Assembly (NCBI GenBank): GCA_000415505.1
Contig: KE354023.1
Location: 1 to 33,817 of the forward strand
Origin: Streptomyces afghaniensis 772
Lineage (GTDB): Bacteria > Actinomycetota > Actinomycetes > Streptomycetales > Streptomycetaceae
Direction: 5' to 3'
Length of the DNA stretch: 33,817 nt
A program made the position numbers and the translations under genes. The notes below the pieces were generated by a model. That model was given only the letters and a program-made list of their open reading frames with translations. It searched no databases and had not been told where the DNA came from. Positions 25,924 through 33,817 of this stretch are shown here, in pieces; within the stretch, counting starts at the first letter, position 1, and the number at the start of each line of letters is the position of its first letter.

Positions 25924-27336
25924 ATGCGGGACCCGCTGTCCGTCCTCACCGACGCCTTCACGTCCTTCCTCTTCGGAAAGGTCGAGACGACCCGGCTCCC
26001 GGTGCGCACGTCCACGGGCCAGGCCCAGGCGGTCTACCTCCCGACCGCCGCCCCCGGCCTCGGCGACTCCGGCGTCATCATCGGCCGCGAGGTGTACTCC
26101 GGAAAGGGCTACATCTACGACCCCTTCCAGCTCTACGGCCAGCAGCTCCCCGCCCCCCACTGGCTGGTCCTCGGCGAGTCCGGCAACGGCAAGTCGGCGC
26201 TGGAGAAGACGTACGTCCTGCGCCAGCTCCGCTTCCGCGACCGCCAGGTCGTCGTCCTGGACGCCCAGGGCGAGGACGGGGTGGGCGAGTGGAATCTCAT
26301 CGCCCAGGAGCTGGGGATAACTCCCATCCGCCTGGACCCGATGGCCGCCCTGGACATGGGGATCCGCCTCAACCCGCTCGACCCCGCGATCACGACCACG
26401 GGCCAGCTCGCGCTGCTCCGCACGATCATCGAGGTCGCGATGGGCCACGGCCTGGACGAGCGCTCCGGCTTCGCCCTCAAGGTCGCGCACGCCTACGTCA
26501 ACGAGACCATCGTCGACCGCCAGCCCGTCCTCACCGACATCGTCGAGCAGCTGCGCCACCCCGAGCCCGAGTCGGCCGAGGCGATGAACGTCGCCATAGA
26601 CGACGTACGGGCCTGGGGCCTCGACGTCGCCCTGGTCCTGGACCGCCTCGTCGACGGTGACCTGCGCGGCATGTTCGACGGCCCGACCACGGTCGGCATC
26701 GACCTGGACGCGCCGCTCATCGTCTTCGACCTGTCCCACATCGACCGCAACTCCATCGCCATGCCCATCCTCATGGCGATCGTCGGCGTGTGGCTGGAGC
26801 ACACCTGGATCCGCCCCGACCGGAAGAAGCGCATCTTCCTGGTCGAGGAGGCCTGGCACATCATCAACAGCCCCTTCGTCGCCCAGCTGTTCCAGCGCCT
26901 GCTGAAGTTCGGCCGGCGACTGGGCCTGTCGTTCGTGGCGGTCGTCCACCACCTGTCCGACGTGGTGGACGGCGCGGCGGCGAAGGAGGCGGCGGCCATC
27001 CTGAAGATGGCGTCGACAAGGACGATCTACGCCCAGAAGGCCGACGAGGCGAGGGCCACGGGCCGGGTCCTCGGCCTGCCCCGCTGGGCGGTCGAGATCA
27101 TCCCGACGCTCACGCCCGGCATCGCCGTCTGGGACGTCAACGGCAATGTCCAGGTCGTCAAACATCTGGTCACGGAGACCGAACGCCCATTGGTCTTCAC
27201 CGACCGCGCGATGACCGAGTCCTCCGCGGACCTCACGGACCACGACGCCCTGCGCGCCGCCGAACTCGAGGCGGAGGAACGGGCGGCGGCCTTCGTGGAG
27301 CACCACCTGGGCGACTCCGAATCGACGGTGGCGTAG
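25924..27336 (+). CDS. VirB4/TraE-like secretion ATPase, second half of split VirB4
   Basis: A 470-residue P-loop ATPase. GGAGG lies about 12 nt before the ATG. Walker A is GESGNGKS (84-91) and Walker B RIFLVEEAW (303-311). GQQLPAPHWLVLGESG, VVLDAQGED, WHIINSPFVAQLFQRLLKFGRR and FVAVVHHLSDV are characteristic of the VirB4 motor domain and of related HerA/FtsK ATPases. The usual VirB4 N-terminal domain is in the preceding gene. It should be a hexameric motor on the inner face that powers substrate movement or assembly. The catalytic residues look intact, unlike in the next gene. Confidence 0.9.
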   Translation: MRDPLSVLTDAFTSFLFGKVETTRLPVRTSTGQAQAVYLPTAAPGLGDSGVIIGREVYSGKGYIYDPFQLYGQQLPAPHWLVLGESGNGKSALEKTYVLRQLRFRDRQVVVLDAQGEDGVGEWNLIAQELGITPIRLDPMAALDMGIRLNPLDPAITTTGQLALLRTIIEVAMGHGLDERSGFALKVAHAYVNETIVDRQPVLTDIVEQLRHPEPESAEAMNVAIDDVRAWGLDVALVLDRLVDGDLRGMFDGPTTVGIDLDAPLIVFDLSHIDRNSIAMPILMAIVGVWLEHTWIRPDRKKRIFLVEEAWHIINSPFVAQLFQRLLKFGRRLGLSFVAVVHHLSDVVDGAAAKEAAAILKMASTRTIYAQKADEARATGRVLGLPRWAVEIIPTLTPGIAVWDVNGNVQVVKHLVTETERPLVFTDRAMTESSADLTDHDALRAAELEAEERAAAFVEHHLGDSESTVA

Positions 27337-27347
27337 GGGGAGGACGC

Positions 27348-29048
27348 GTGAGACCGGACGACCGCCGCAGCCGGCACGACAGCCAGGGAGGCATCCCCGA
27401 CGGCCTGCTGGTCGGCATACTCGCGTTCCTCCTCGGCATGACCCTGCTGGTGTGGACGGCCACCGGCCTCGCCGCCCTGTTCGCCCACGGCTCCTGGCCG
27501 TCCGGCGTCACGTTCACCCGCACGCCCCTGGCCATGCGCGGCCTCATCGCCCAGCCCCACGACATCCCCGGCGCCTGGCCCGACACACCCCCCGGCGAAC
27601 TCTCGGGCTACGGCCTGTTCTGGGGCCTGTTCATCGGCCAGCTGATGATCCTGATCGTCCTGACGGTGTTCGTGATGGGCACGCTGGCCAGGTGGCGGGC
27701 GGTCCGGGCGAGGCGCCGGGCGGAGCGGACGGCACCGCCGGATCCTGCGGGGGTCGCGTACGGGGCAGGCGGGCCGACGCAGCACGAGATGCCGACGGCA
27801 CAGCAGCGCGGCGCACCGGCCCCGGTGCAGTACGACGCCCCCGCACCGGCGCAGCACGGCGCACCCACGCCGGCGCAGCACGCGACCCCAGCGCCCACAC
27901 CGCACGACGTGCCGGCACCGGCACAGCACACCACCACCCCCGCATCGACGCAGCACACCACCCCCACGTCGGCGCAGCACGACGTCCCCACGCCCCGCCG
28001 CGCAGACCCCGAACCCACGCCCACGCACCTCCCGGAGCCGACGGCACCCCTCGCCCCGGCCCCGGCCCCGGCGGCCGCGCCCACGAGCCCCGCTTCTCTG
28101 TTCGGCCAGGAACGGGTGAGCGGGTGGGAAAGAATCCTCGTAGCCCCAAGGGAAACCCGCCAAATCACCGCCACCCAGGCGGTACGCGACGCGGAGGGCC
28201 CAGCCCTCATCGTCACCTCGAACCCCGCCCTCTGGCAGGAGACAAAAGACGCGCGGGCCAAACTGGGCCCCACCAACCTCTACGACCCCACCCACCGCTG
28301 CGCCACCCCCGCCCGCCTCCACTGGTCCCCCACAGCCGGCTGCGAGGACAAGGCCACAGCCACCGGAAGAGCAACCGCCCTCCTCACCCCGGTCCGCCCC
28401 ACCGCCAAACTCGACCAGGCCCTCAGCGACACCGCCGAGACACTCCTGCGGAGCTACCTGCACGCCGCCGCCATCGACGGCCGCACCATCCGCCACGTCC
28501 ACCGCTGGTCCCAGGGCACCCAGATCCAGGACGCCGTACGCATCCTCCGTACCAACCCCAAGGCCGCCCCGGGCTCCGCGGGCGAACTCGAAGGCGCCCT
28601 CACCGCCCACCCCGAACGCCGGGACATGGCCCAGCAGCTGACGACCCGTGCCCTCGCGGCCCTCTCCACGGTCAATATCCGCGAGGCTTGCACTCCCAAC
28701 CGAAATGATGCCCTCGCCCTGGATTCCTTCGTCCATGAAGGGGGCACGCTTTATGTGGTGGGTGAATCCATCGAGGACCCCAGGACGAACCCGGGCGCGA
28801 TGCCCCTCCTGACGGCCCTCGTCTCCAGCGTGGTCGAGCGCGGCCGGCACATGGCCGAACGGTCATCCTCCGGTCGCCTCGACCCACCATTCACGCTCGT
28901 CCTGGACGACGTCGCCGCCGTGGCCCCGCTCCCCCAGCTCCCGGAGCTGCTGGCCACCGGAGCGGACCGGGGCATGCCGACCCTGGCCCTGCTCCGCTCC
29001 CGCGAACAGGGCCGCGCCCGCTGGCCGCACGACGAACTACCGGTCTGA
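27348..29048 (+). CDS. VirD4/TraG-like coupling protein with degenerate P-loop
   Basis: A 566-residue protein starting at GTG with GGGAGGA 5 nt upstream. Two membrane helices (about 19-43 and 89-113) precede a 120-residue Ala/Pro/Gln/His linker and a C-terminal domain (about 255-566) related to VirD4/TraG-type proteins: ALIVTSNPALWQETKDAR, LHWSPTAGCEDKATATGR, EGGTLYVVGE, LVLDDVAAVAPLPQLPELL. Where Walker A should stand the sequence reads VAPRETRQI (265-273), with no glycine-rich loop and no GKS/T. Walker B is LVLDD rather than DE. It probably cannot hydrolyse ATP and may act as a structural receptor. It overlaps the convergent GNAT gene by 12 nt at its end. Confidence 0.82.
   Translation: MRPDDRRSRHDSQGGIPDGLLVGILAFLLGMTLLVWTATGLAALFAHGSWPSGVTFTRTPLAMRGLIAQPHDIPGAWPDTPPGELSGYGLFWGLFIGQLMILIVLTVFVMGTLARWRAVRARRRAERTAPPDPAGVAYGAGGPTQHEMPTAQQRGAPAPVQYDAPAPAQHGAPTPAQHATPAPTPHDVPAPAQHTTTPASTQHTTPTSAQHDVPTPRRADPEPTPTHLPEPTAPLAPAPAPAAAPTSPASLFGQERVSGWERILVAPRETRQITATQAVRDAEGPALIVTSNPALWQETKDARAKLGPTNLYDPTHRCATPARLHWSPTAGCEDKATATGRATALLTPVRPTAKLDQALSDTAETLLRSYLHAAAIDGRTIRHVHRWSQGTQIQDAVRILRTNPKAAPGSAGELEGALTAHPERRDMAQQLTTRALAALSTVNIREACTPNRNDALALDSFVHEGGTLYVVGESIEDPRTNPGAMPLLTALVSSVVERGRHMAERSSSGRLDPPFTLVLDDVAAVAPLPQLPELLATGADRGMPTLALLRSREQGRARWPHDELPV
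27777..28001 (+). repeat. Degenerate tandem repeat coding a Pro/Ala/Gln/His linker
   Basis: Within the coupling-protein-like gene, units of about 24-33 bp encode variants of APAPAQHGAP, PTPAQHATP, PAPAQHTTT and PTSAQHDVP. The units are imperfect and in frame. Such tracts vary in length between strains and form extended, flexible linkers. Confidence 0.75.
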
Positions 29049-29606
29049 GAAGGGCACCCCCACGGAGCTCCGCTCGAGCACGAACTCCAGCTCCCGCTCC
29101 TCGGAGTCCCCGAGCGGCACGATCAGCCCACTCGGCTCGAAACCCACCCGCCGGTAGAACCGCTGCGCCCGCCCGTTCTCCTCGTGCACGATGAGCCGCA
29201 TCCGCTCCAGCCCCCGCCCCCACGCCCACTCCAGGGCCGCGTCGAACAGCACCTCGGTCAGCCCGCTCCCGCGCTCCTCCGGCCGTACGAACACGCCGAC
29301 GACATGCCCCTGCTTCCGCTCCACCGGAAACCCGGCCCAGTCCGTCGTCCCCGGCTCCTCCACGAGCACGGTCAGTGTCCCCACCCACTGGCCGTCGGGC
29401 CCCTCGGCGATGATCTGCTGCCTCGCGTCCGCCCCTTCGGCGGCACCGGCCGTCCGCTCCTGCCAGAAGGAGTCCGGCCTGGCCACGGCCTCCTCGTACG
29501 TCTCCAGGAAGGCCAGGTGCGCCACCGGGTCCCGCAGCGCCGCGAGCCGCAGCTCCTTCGCCGCAGGCCACTCATCAGCACGGACGGACCGGATCACATA
29601 GCTCAT
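29037..29606 (-). CDS. GNAT-family N-acetyltransferase
   Basis: A 189-residue acetyl-CoA-dependent acetyltransferase. The acetyl-CoA pyrophosphate loop appears in VGVFVRPEERGSGLTEVLF, followed by LIVHEENGRAQRFYRRVGFEPSG, the motif-B region. N-terminal IRSVRADEWPAAKELRLAAL is typical of GNATs acting on small molecules or protein N termini. The ATG begins MSYVIRSV. It is convergent with the T4SS-like operon (12-nt overlap of ends) and divergent from the ABC transporter genes. Substrate unknown. Confidence 0.93.
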   Translation of the reverse strand: MSYVIRSVRADEWPAAKELRLAALRDPVAHLAFLETYEEAVARPDSFWQERTAGAAEGADARQQIIAEGPDGQWVGTLTVLVEEPGTTDWAGFPVERKQGHVVGVFVRPEERGSGLTEVLFDAALEWAWGRGLERMRLIVHEENGRAQRFYRRVGFEPSGLIVPLGDSEERELEFVLERSSVGVPFSDR

Positions 29607-29699
29607 GCCGGCAACGGTAGTACCCGGGTACGACGCCCCTCACCCCGATTACCCCGCCGGTCCGACGCCCGCGGCCCCCGCACGCACGAGCATCGAAGC

Positions 29700-30620
29700 A
29701 TGCTGACGGCACACGAACTGACCAAACGCTACGGCGACCGGACGGTCGTCACGGACCTGTCCTTCACCGTCCGCCCCGGCATCGTCACCGGCTTCCTCGG
29801 CCCGAACGGCGCCGGCAAGTCCACGACCATGCGCATGATCCTCGGCCTCGACGCCCCCACCCGCGGCCACGCCACCGTGGACGGCCGCTCCTACGCCGCC
29901 CACCCCGCGCCCCTCACCGAGGTCGGCACCCTGCTGGAGGCCCGCTCGGTCCACCCCGGCCGCACGGCCTACCACCACCTGCGCGCCCTCGCCCTCACGC
30001 ACGGCATCCCCCGCACCCGGGTCGAGCAGGTCCTCGCCCTCACCGGCCTGACCGACGTGGCCCACCGCCGCGTCAAGGGCTTCTCCCTCGGCATGGGCCA
30101 ACGCCTCGGCATCGCCGCCGCCCTGCTCGGCGACCCGGCCGTGCTCATCCTCGACGAGCCGGTCAACGGCCTCGACCCGGAGGGCGTCCTGTGGATCCGC
30201 AACCTCCTCAAGTCCCTCGCCAGCGAGGGCCGCACGGTCTTCGTCTCGTCCCACCTCATGAGCGAGATGGCCCTCACCGCCGAGCACCTCGTCATCATCG
30301 GCCGCGGCCGTCTCCTCGCCGACACCACGGTCACCGACTTCGTACGCGACTCCGGCGCCGGCACCGTCAAGGTCGTCACCCCGCAGGCCTCCGACCTCGT
30401 ACGCCTCCTCACCGCCCCCGGCGTCGACATCACCACCGACACCCCCGGCACCCTCCAGGTCCACGGCACGGACGCCGAACACATCGGCCGCACGGCAGCC
30501 GCTCACGGCATCCCCCTCTACGAACTGACCCCCGGCACCGCGTCCCTGGAGGAGGCCTTCATGGACCTCACCCGCGACGCGGTGGAGTACACGGCGACCC
30601 TCGAAGGAGCGGCAGCATGA
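29700..30620 (+). CDS. ABC transporter ATP-binding protein
   Basis: A 306-residue ABC-2 exporter ATPase of the bacitracin/drug type. Walker A GPNGAGKS (34-41), signature FSLGMGQR (128-135), Walker B VLILDEP (148-154) and VSSHLMSEM are intact. The C-terminal 85 residues are the variable domain of this subfamily. The ATG follows an AT-poor 93-bp interval divergent from the GNAT gene; the ribosome-binding site is weak (GAAG 4 nt upstream). It is coupled to the permease (ATGA). The two-component genes after it may sense the same compound. Confidence 0.94.
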   Translation: MLTAHELTKRYGDRTVVTDLSFTVRPGIVTGFLGPNGAGKSTTMRMILGLDAPTRGHATVDGRSYAAHPAPLTEVGTLLEARSVHPGRTAYHHLRALALTHGIPRTRVEQVLALTGLTDVAHRRVKGFSLGMGQRLGIAAALLGDPAVLILDEPVNGLDPEGVLWIRNLLKSLASEGRTVFVSSHLMSEMALTAEHLVIIGRGRLLADTTVTDFVRDSGAGTVKVVTPQASDLVRLLTAPGVDITTDTPGTLQVHGTDAEHIGRTAAAHGIPLYELTPGTASLEEAFMDLTRDAVEYTATLEGAAA

Positions 30621-31399
30621 CCACCACGGCGACCCTGCCCTACCGCGTGACTCCGGCCCGCGTCCTGCGCTCCGAGTGGCACAAGCTCCGCACCCTGCGC
30701 TCCACCTGGATCACCCTCGTCGCGACCAGCGCCCTCACCGTCGCCATGGGCACGGGCCTGGCCGCCGCCTACGACGGCACCGGCGAAGGCGGCATGGACA
30801 CGGTCGTCTTCGTCCTGCTCGGCACCCAGTTCGCCCAGATCAACCTCGGCGTGCTGGGCATCCTCGCAACGGCCGGCGAGTACTCCACGGGCCAGATCCG
30901 CGCCACGATGACCGCCGTCCCCCGCCGCCTGCCCGTCCTGTGGTCCAAGGCAGCCGTCCTGGCCGCGATCGCCTTCCCCCTCACCCTGCTGACGAACCTG
31001 GTCACCTTCCCCCTCGCCCAGTCCCTCCTCACCGGCACCGACCAGGCGGCCTCCCTCGGCGACCCCGGCGTCCTGCGCGCCCTCGCCGGCAACGCGGCCG
31101 GCCTCACCCTCCTCGCGGTCCTCGCCCTCGGCATCGGCGCCCTGGTCCGCTCGGTCCCGATGGCCATCGGGGTCTTCATCGGCCTCCTCATGATCGTCCC
31201 GGAGGTCCTGGCCATGCTCCCGTACGACATCGTCGACGAAGCCGTCCGCTACTTCCCCGGCAAGGCCCTGGAAACCCTCACCACGGCTCAGCCCCTGCCC
31301 GGCACGGCCTCCCCGGGCGCCGCCCTCCTCGCCATGACCCTCTGGACGACCGCGACCCTCACGCTGGCCGCAGCGGTCCTACGACGCCGAGACGTCTGA
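30617..31399 (+). CDS. ABC-2 type transporter permease
   Basis: A 260-residue polytopic membrane protein with about six helices, the usual length for BcrB-like permeases. RVLRSEWHKLRTLRSTW is the cytosolic N-terminal helix typical of the family, and AGEYSTGQIRATMTAVPRR matches the conserved loop after the second helix that contacts the ATPase. It is coupled to the ATPase gene and followed 24 bp later by the histidine kinase. Together they would form an exporter for an antibiotic, lipid or peptide; the substrate is unknown. Confidence 0.93.
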   Translation: MTTTATLPYRVTPARVLRSEWHKLRTLRSTWITLVATSALTVAMGTGLAAAYDGTGEGGMDTVVFVLLGTQFAQINLGVLGILATAGEYSTGQIRATMTAVPRRLPVLWSKAAVLAAIAFPLTLLTNLVTFPLAQSLLTGTDQAASLGDPGVLRALAGNAAGLTLLAVLALGIGALVRSVPMAIGVFIGLLMIVPEVLAMLPYDIVDEAVRYFPGKALETLTTAQPLPGTASPGAALLAMTLWTTATLTLAAAVLRRRDV

Positions 31400-31423
31400 C
31401 AAGCGGCATCGGAATCCTCCACG

Positions 31424-32668
31424 ATGAACCCCGTGACGGAAGACCGGGCGCCGGAGCCCCTCACCGAGTACGCCCACCGCCTCACCCGCCGGGTGCGTGC
31501 CTTCGACCGACGCCACCCCCTGCTGTGGGACCTGCACATCACCGGTTTCTGGGTGACAGCCGCCCTGATCGACTACGCCGGTGGCGGCTGGCGCCACAAC
31601 GCCCACAACCTCGACGTCCCCGGCTGGCTCCTCCTCACCCTGAGCCTCGGCCTCTCGACCCCCCTCCTCTGGCGACGCACCCACCCCCGGGCCGCCCTCG
31701 CCGCCATGGCCCTCTTCGCCCTCGCCAACGCGTGGACCGGCGCGGCCCTCCAGGCGGCCCTGCTCCAGCTCGCCCTCGTCTACCACATCGCCCTGCGCCG
31801 GGCCCTGCGCAACCTGTGGTGGGCAACGGCCCTGGTGATCGCCCCGGTCCTGGTCTCGGTCGCCCGCCACGGGGAGGGCACCTGGGACCAGCAGCTCGGC
31901 TCCCAGCTGATGTCCATCACCGTGGCCGCCCTCATCGGTATCACGGTGCGCACCCGCCGCAACTACACCGAGGCCCTGGAGGACCGCGCCCGCCGCCTGG
32001 AGACCGAACGCGACCAGCAGGCCCAACTCGCCACCGCCGCCGAACGCGCCCGCATCGCCCGCGAGATGCACGACATCATCGGCCACAACCTCTCCGTCAT
32101 CACCGGCCTCGCCGACGGCGGCAGATACGCCGCCGCCAAGTCCCCGGAACGCGCCGCCCAGGCCCTCGACGCCATCGCCACCACCAGCCGCCAGGCCCTC
32201 ACCGAACTCCGCCGCCTCCTGGACGTCATGCGGGAGGACGAACAGAACCAGGCCGACCTGACCCCCCAACCCGGCCTCACCGACCTCGACCAGCTCCTCG
32301 ACGGCGTCCGCTCCGCAGGCCTCCCCGTCCACACCACCACCCACGGCAGCCCCACCGTCCCCCCAGGCCGCCAACTCACCGTCTACCGCGTCATCCAGGA
32401 AGCCCTCACCAACACCCTCAAACACGCAGGCCCCGGTGCCACCGCGCAGATAGAACTGTCCTACGAGGACAAGGGAGCCGTGACAGTGACGATCACGGAC
32501 ACAGGCAACGCCGGCCGAGCCGACGCCCCACCTCCCGACGGTCGCGGTCTGCCCGGAATGCGCGAGCGAACCGCCCTGTACGGCGGCACACTTGAGGCCG
32601 GCCCCCGCCCGCACCCCGAGCAGGGCTGGCGCGTCCGCCTACACCTCCCGGAGGAAAACCCGCAGTGA
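31424..32668 (+). CDS. Two-component sensor histidine kinase, HisKA_3 family
   Basis: A 414-residue NarL-partner type kinase. The sensor domain consists of five or six membrane helices (about 38-175) with little extracellular sequence, suggesting it senses the membrane or the adjacent transporter. The dimerisation/phosphoacceptor motif is REMHDIIGHNLSVI with His216. The ATP-binding domain shows VIQEALTNTLKHA (N box), VTITDTGNAG (G1) and GRGLPGMRERTALYGG (G2). The stop overlaps the regulator start (GTGA). Co-location with the ABC pair suggests it controls those genes. Confidence 0.95.
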   Translation: MNPVTEDRAPEPLTEYAHRLTRRVRAFDRRHPLLWDLHITGFWVTAALIDYAGGGWRHNAHNLDVPGWLLLTLSLGLSTPLLWRRTHPRAALAAMALFALANAWTGAALQAALLQLALVYHIALRRALRNLWWATALVIAPVLVSVARHGEGTWDQQLGSQLMSITVAALIGITVRTRRNYTEALEDRARRLETERDQQAQLATAAERARIAREMHDIIGHNLSVITGLADGGRYAAAKSPERAAQALDAIATTSRQALTELRRLLDVMREDEQNQADLTPQPGLTDLDQLLDGVRSAGLPVHTTTHGSPTVPPGRQLTVYRVIQEALTNTLKHAGPGATAQIELSYEDKGAVTVTITDTGNAGRADAPPPDGRGLPGMRERTALYGGTLEAGPRPHPEQGWRVRLHLPEENPQ

Positions 32669-33336
32669 CCACGGTCCTGATCGCCGACGACCAGCCCCTC
32701 CAGCGCTTCGGCTCCCGCATGCTCCTGGAGAGCCAGGACGACATGACGGTCGTGGGCGAGGCGGCGAACGGCCGCGAAGCGGTCCGCCTCGCGGCAGAGC
32801 TGCACCCCGACGTCGTCCTCATGGACATCCGCATGCCCGGCCTGGACGGCATCGAGGCGACCCGCCGCATCACCGCCGCCGGCGACCGCACCCGCATCCT
32901 GATCGTCACCACCTTCGACCTGGACGAGTACGCCTACGCCGGCCTCCGCGCAGGAGCCTCCGGCTTCCTCGTCAAGGACGCCCAGCCCGAGGAACTCCTG
33001 GCCGGAATCCGCGCCGTCGCCACGGGCGACGCGGTCGTAGCCCCCAGCCTCACACGCAGGCTCCTCGACGCCTACGTCCATCACCTGCCGACCGACCCGG
33101 CCAGGGAAACGCCGCCTGGGGAAGACCCACGCCTCGCCCCCCTCACCGACCGGGAACGCGAAATCCTCACGGTCATCGGCCAGGGCTGGACGAACACGGA
33201 GATAGCCACGCGCCTGCACCTGGCCGAGTCGACGGTGAAAACGCACGTGGGCCGCATCCTCGCGAAGACCGGCTCCCGCGACCGCATTCAGGCGGTGATC
33301 CTGGCGTACGACACCAAGCTGGTGCAGCCGTCATGA
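32665..33336 (+). CDS. Two-component response regulator, NarL/FixJ family
   Basis: A 223-residue DNA-binding regulator starting at GTG. The receiver domain has acidic residues DDQ (8-10), phospho-acceptor Asp54 (LMDIRMPG), Thr near 82 and Lys104 (FLVKDA). The LuxR-type helix-turn-helix runs about 156-205: LTDREREILTVIGQG, NTEIATRLHLAESTVKTHV. All key residues are intact. It is the cognate partner of the preceding kinase and the last gene before the terminator and rRNA genes. Confidence 0.96.
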   Translation: MTTVLIADDQPLQRFGSRMLLESQDDMTVVGEAANGREAVRLAAELHPDVVLMDIRMPGLDGIEATRRITAAGDRTRILIVTTFDLDEYAYAGLRAGASGFLVKDAQPEELLAGIRAVATGDAVVAPSLTRRLLDAYVHHLPTDPARETPPGEDPRLAPLTDREREILTVIGQGWTNTEIATRLHLAESTVKTHVGRILAKTGSRDRIQAVILAYDTKLVQPS

Positions 33337-33366
33337 ACCCACTCGAGAAATACGCTCGTGGAACGC

Positions 33367-33400
33367 AAAAAAGGCCCACACCATAAGGTGTGGGCCTTTT
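33367..33400. terminator. Bidirectional intrinsic terminator between the regulator and the rRNA operon
   Basis: A perfect 10-bp stem, GGCCCACACC with GGTGTGGGCC around ATAA (33373-33396), is flanked by A6 on the left and T4 on the right. On the minus strand this gives a canonical hairpin plus six Ts ending the rRNA operon; on the plus strand a hairpin plus TTTT ends the two-component operon. Confidence 0.92.
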
Positions 33401-33410
33401 CAATAATTGT

Positions 33411-33527
33411 TCGGCGGCGTCCTACTCTCCCACAGGGTCCCCCCTGCAGTACCATCGGCGCTGTAAGGCTTAGCTTCCGGGTTCGGAATGTAACCGGGCG
33501 TTTCCCCTACGCTATAACCACCGAAAC
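33411..33527 (-). rRNA. rrf: 5S ribosomal RNA
   Basis: The minus strand begins GTTTCGGTGGTTATAGCG and ends GGACGCCGCCGA, with the conserved CCGAACCCGGAAGCTAAGCC internal loop region. Length of about 117 nt and both ends match actinobacterial 5S rRNA; the 3' end may extend one to three bases. Confidence 0.96.
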
Positions 33528-33610
33528 ACTATGAAACTATCCAGCCGCACCACGTGTGGCAACGTGGGGCTGTTCGTGGTTTCAGAACCAACACAGTGGA
33601 CGCGAGCAAC

Positions 33611-33817
<207 letters not shown>

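Noticed and set aside
23034-26660. A 1,208-codon open frame spanning the VirB6-like and split VirB4 genes
   Set aside because: After about codon 385 it becomes Arg/Pro/His-rich nonsense. It arises from the missing base at 24181-24190, which sends the VirB6-like frame into the shadow frame of the next two genes.
24127-27306. A 1,059-codon open frame antisense to the VirB4-like genes
   Set aside because: Low-complexity Val/Gly/Asp/Glu composition and full overlap with coherent ATPase genes on the other strand.

Overview
The window is very GC-rich, with strong G/C at third codon positions, GTG/TTG starts and many 4-bp ATGA/GTGA gene overlaps. Product types, the actinobacterial 5S/23S rRNA and Streptomyces-type regulatory sites (PhoP 11-bp direct repeats, a CsoR operator) point to a Streptomyces chromosome core region. 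From memory, the gene order resembles the S. coelicolor segment around SCO4126-SCO4146; I could not check this.

Layout. (1) 1-2802, minus strand: an ECF sigma factor, its zinc-finger membrane anti-sigma factor, an ABC ATPase and an ABC permease cut by the window edge, all translationally overlapped. (2) 3138-13051: a phosphate/polyphosphate block with ppk, a CHAD-domain gene, a Nudix hydrolase and pstS-pstC-pstA-pstB on the plus strand, facing a PiT phosphate transporter and its DUF47/PhoU-like partner on the minus strand. A PhoP box lies upstream of pstS and a strong hairpin separates pstS from pstC. (3) 13205-16836: csoR with its own operator, two small unknown genes, an LppX-like lipoprotein, a Tat-exported flavin oxidase and a dispersed repeat. 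(4) 16849-21352: a PAP2 phosphatase, a transglycosylase/NlpC-P60 wall hydrolase, a trypsin-like protease and a sedolisin-like protease. (5) 21723-29048: a tight operon resembling the inner-membrane core and ATPases of a type IV secretion system: two-helix pilin-like protein, VirB8/TcpC-like, VirB6/TrbL-like, a split VirB4 in two genes, and a VirD4/TraG-like protein with no P-loop. No relaxase is present. This is the best candidate for an undescribed system. (6) 29037-33336: a GNAT acetyltransferase, an ABC exporter pair and a two-component system. (7) 33367-33817: a bidirectional terminator, then the 3' end of an rRNA operon on the minus strand (5S and partial 23S).

Sequence quality: eight reading-frame breaks in five otherwise well-conserved genes can each be repaired by adding one G or C to a short G/C run. 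This looks like systematic homopolymer under-calling rather than real gene decay, so the affected genes are annotated at their restored extents. A roughly 90-bp repeat occurs twice in the window, once inserted in frame within the CHAD gene and once between genes.
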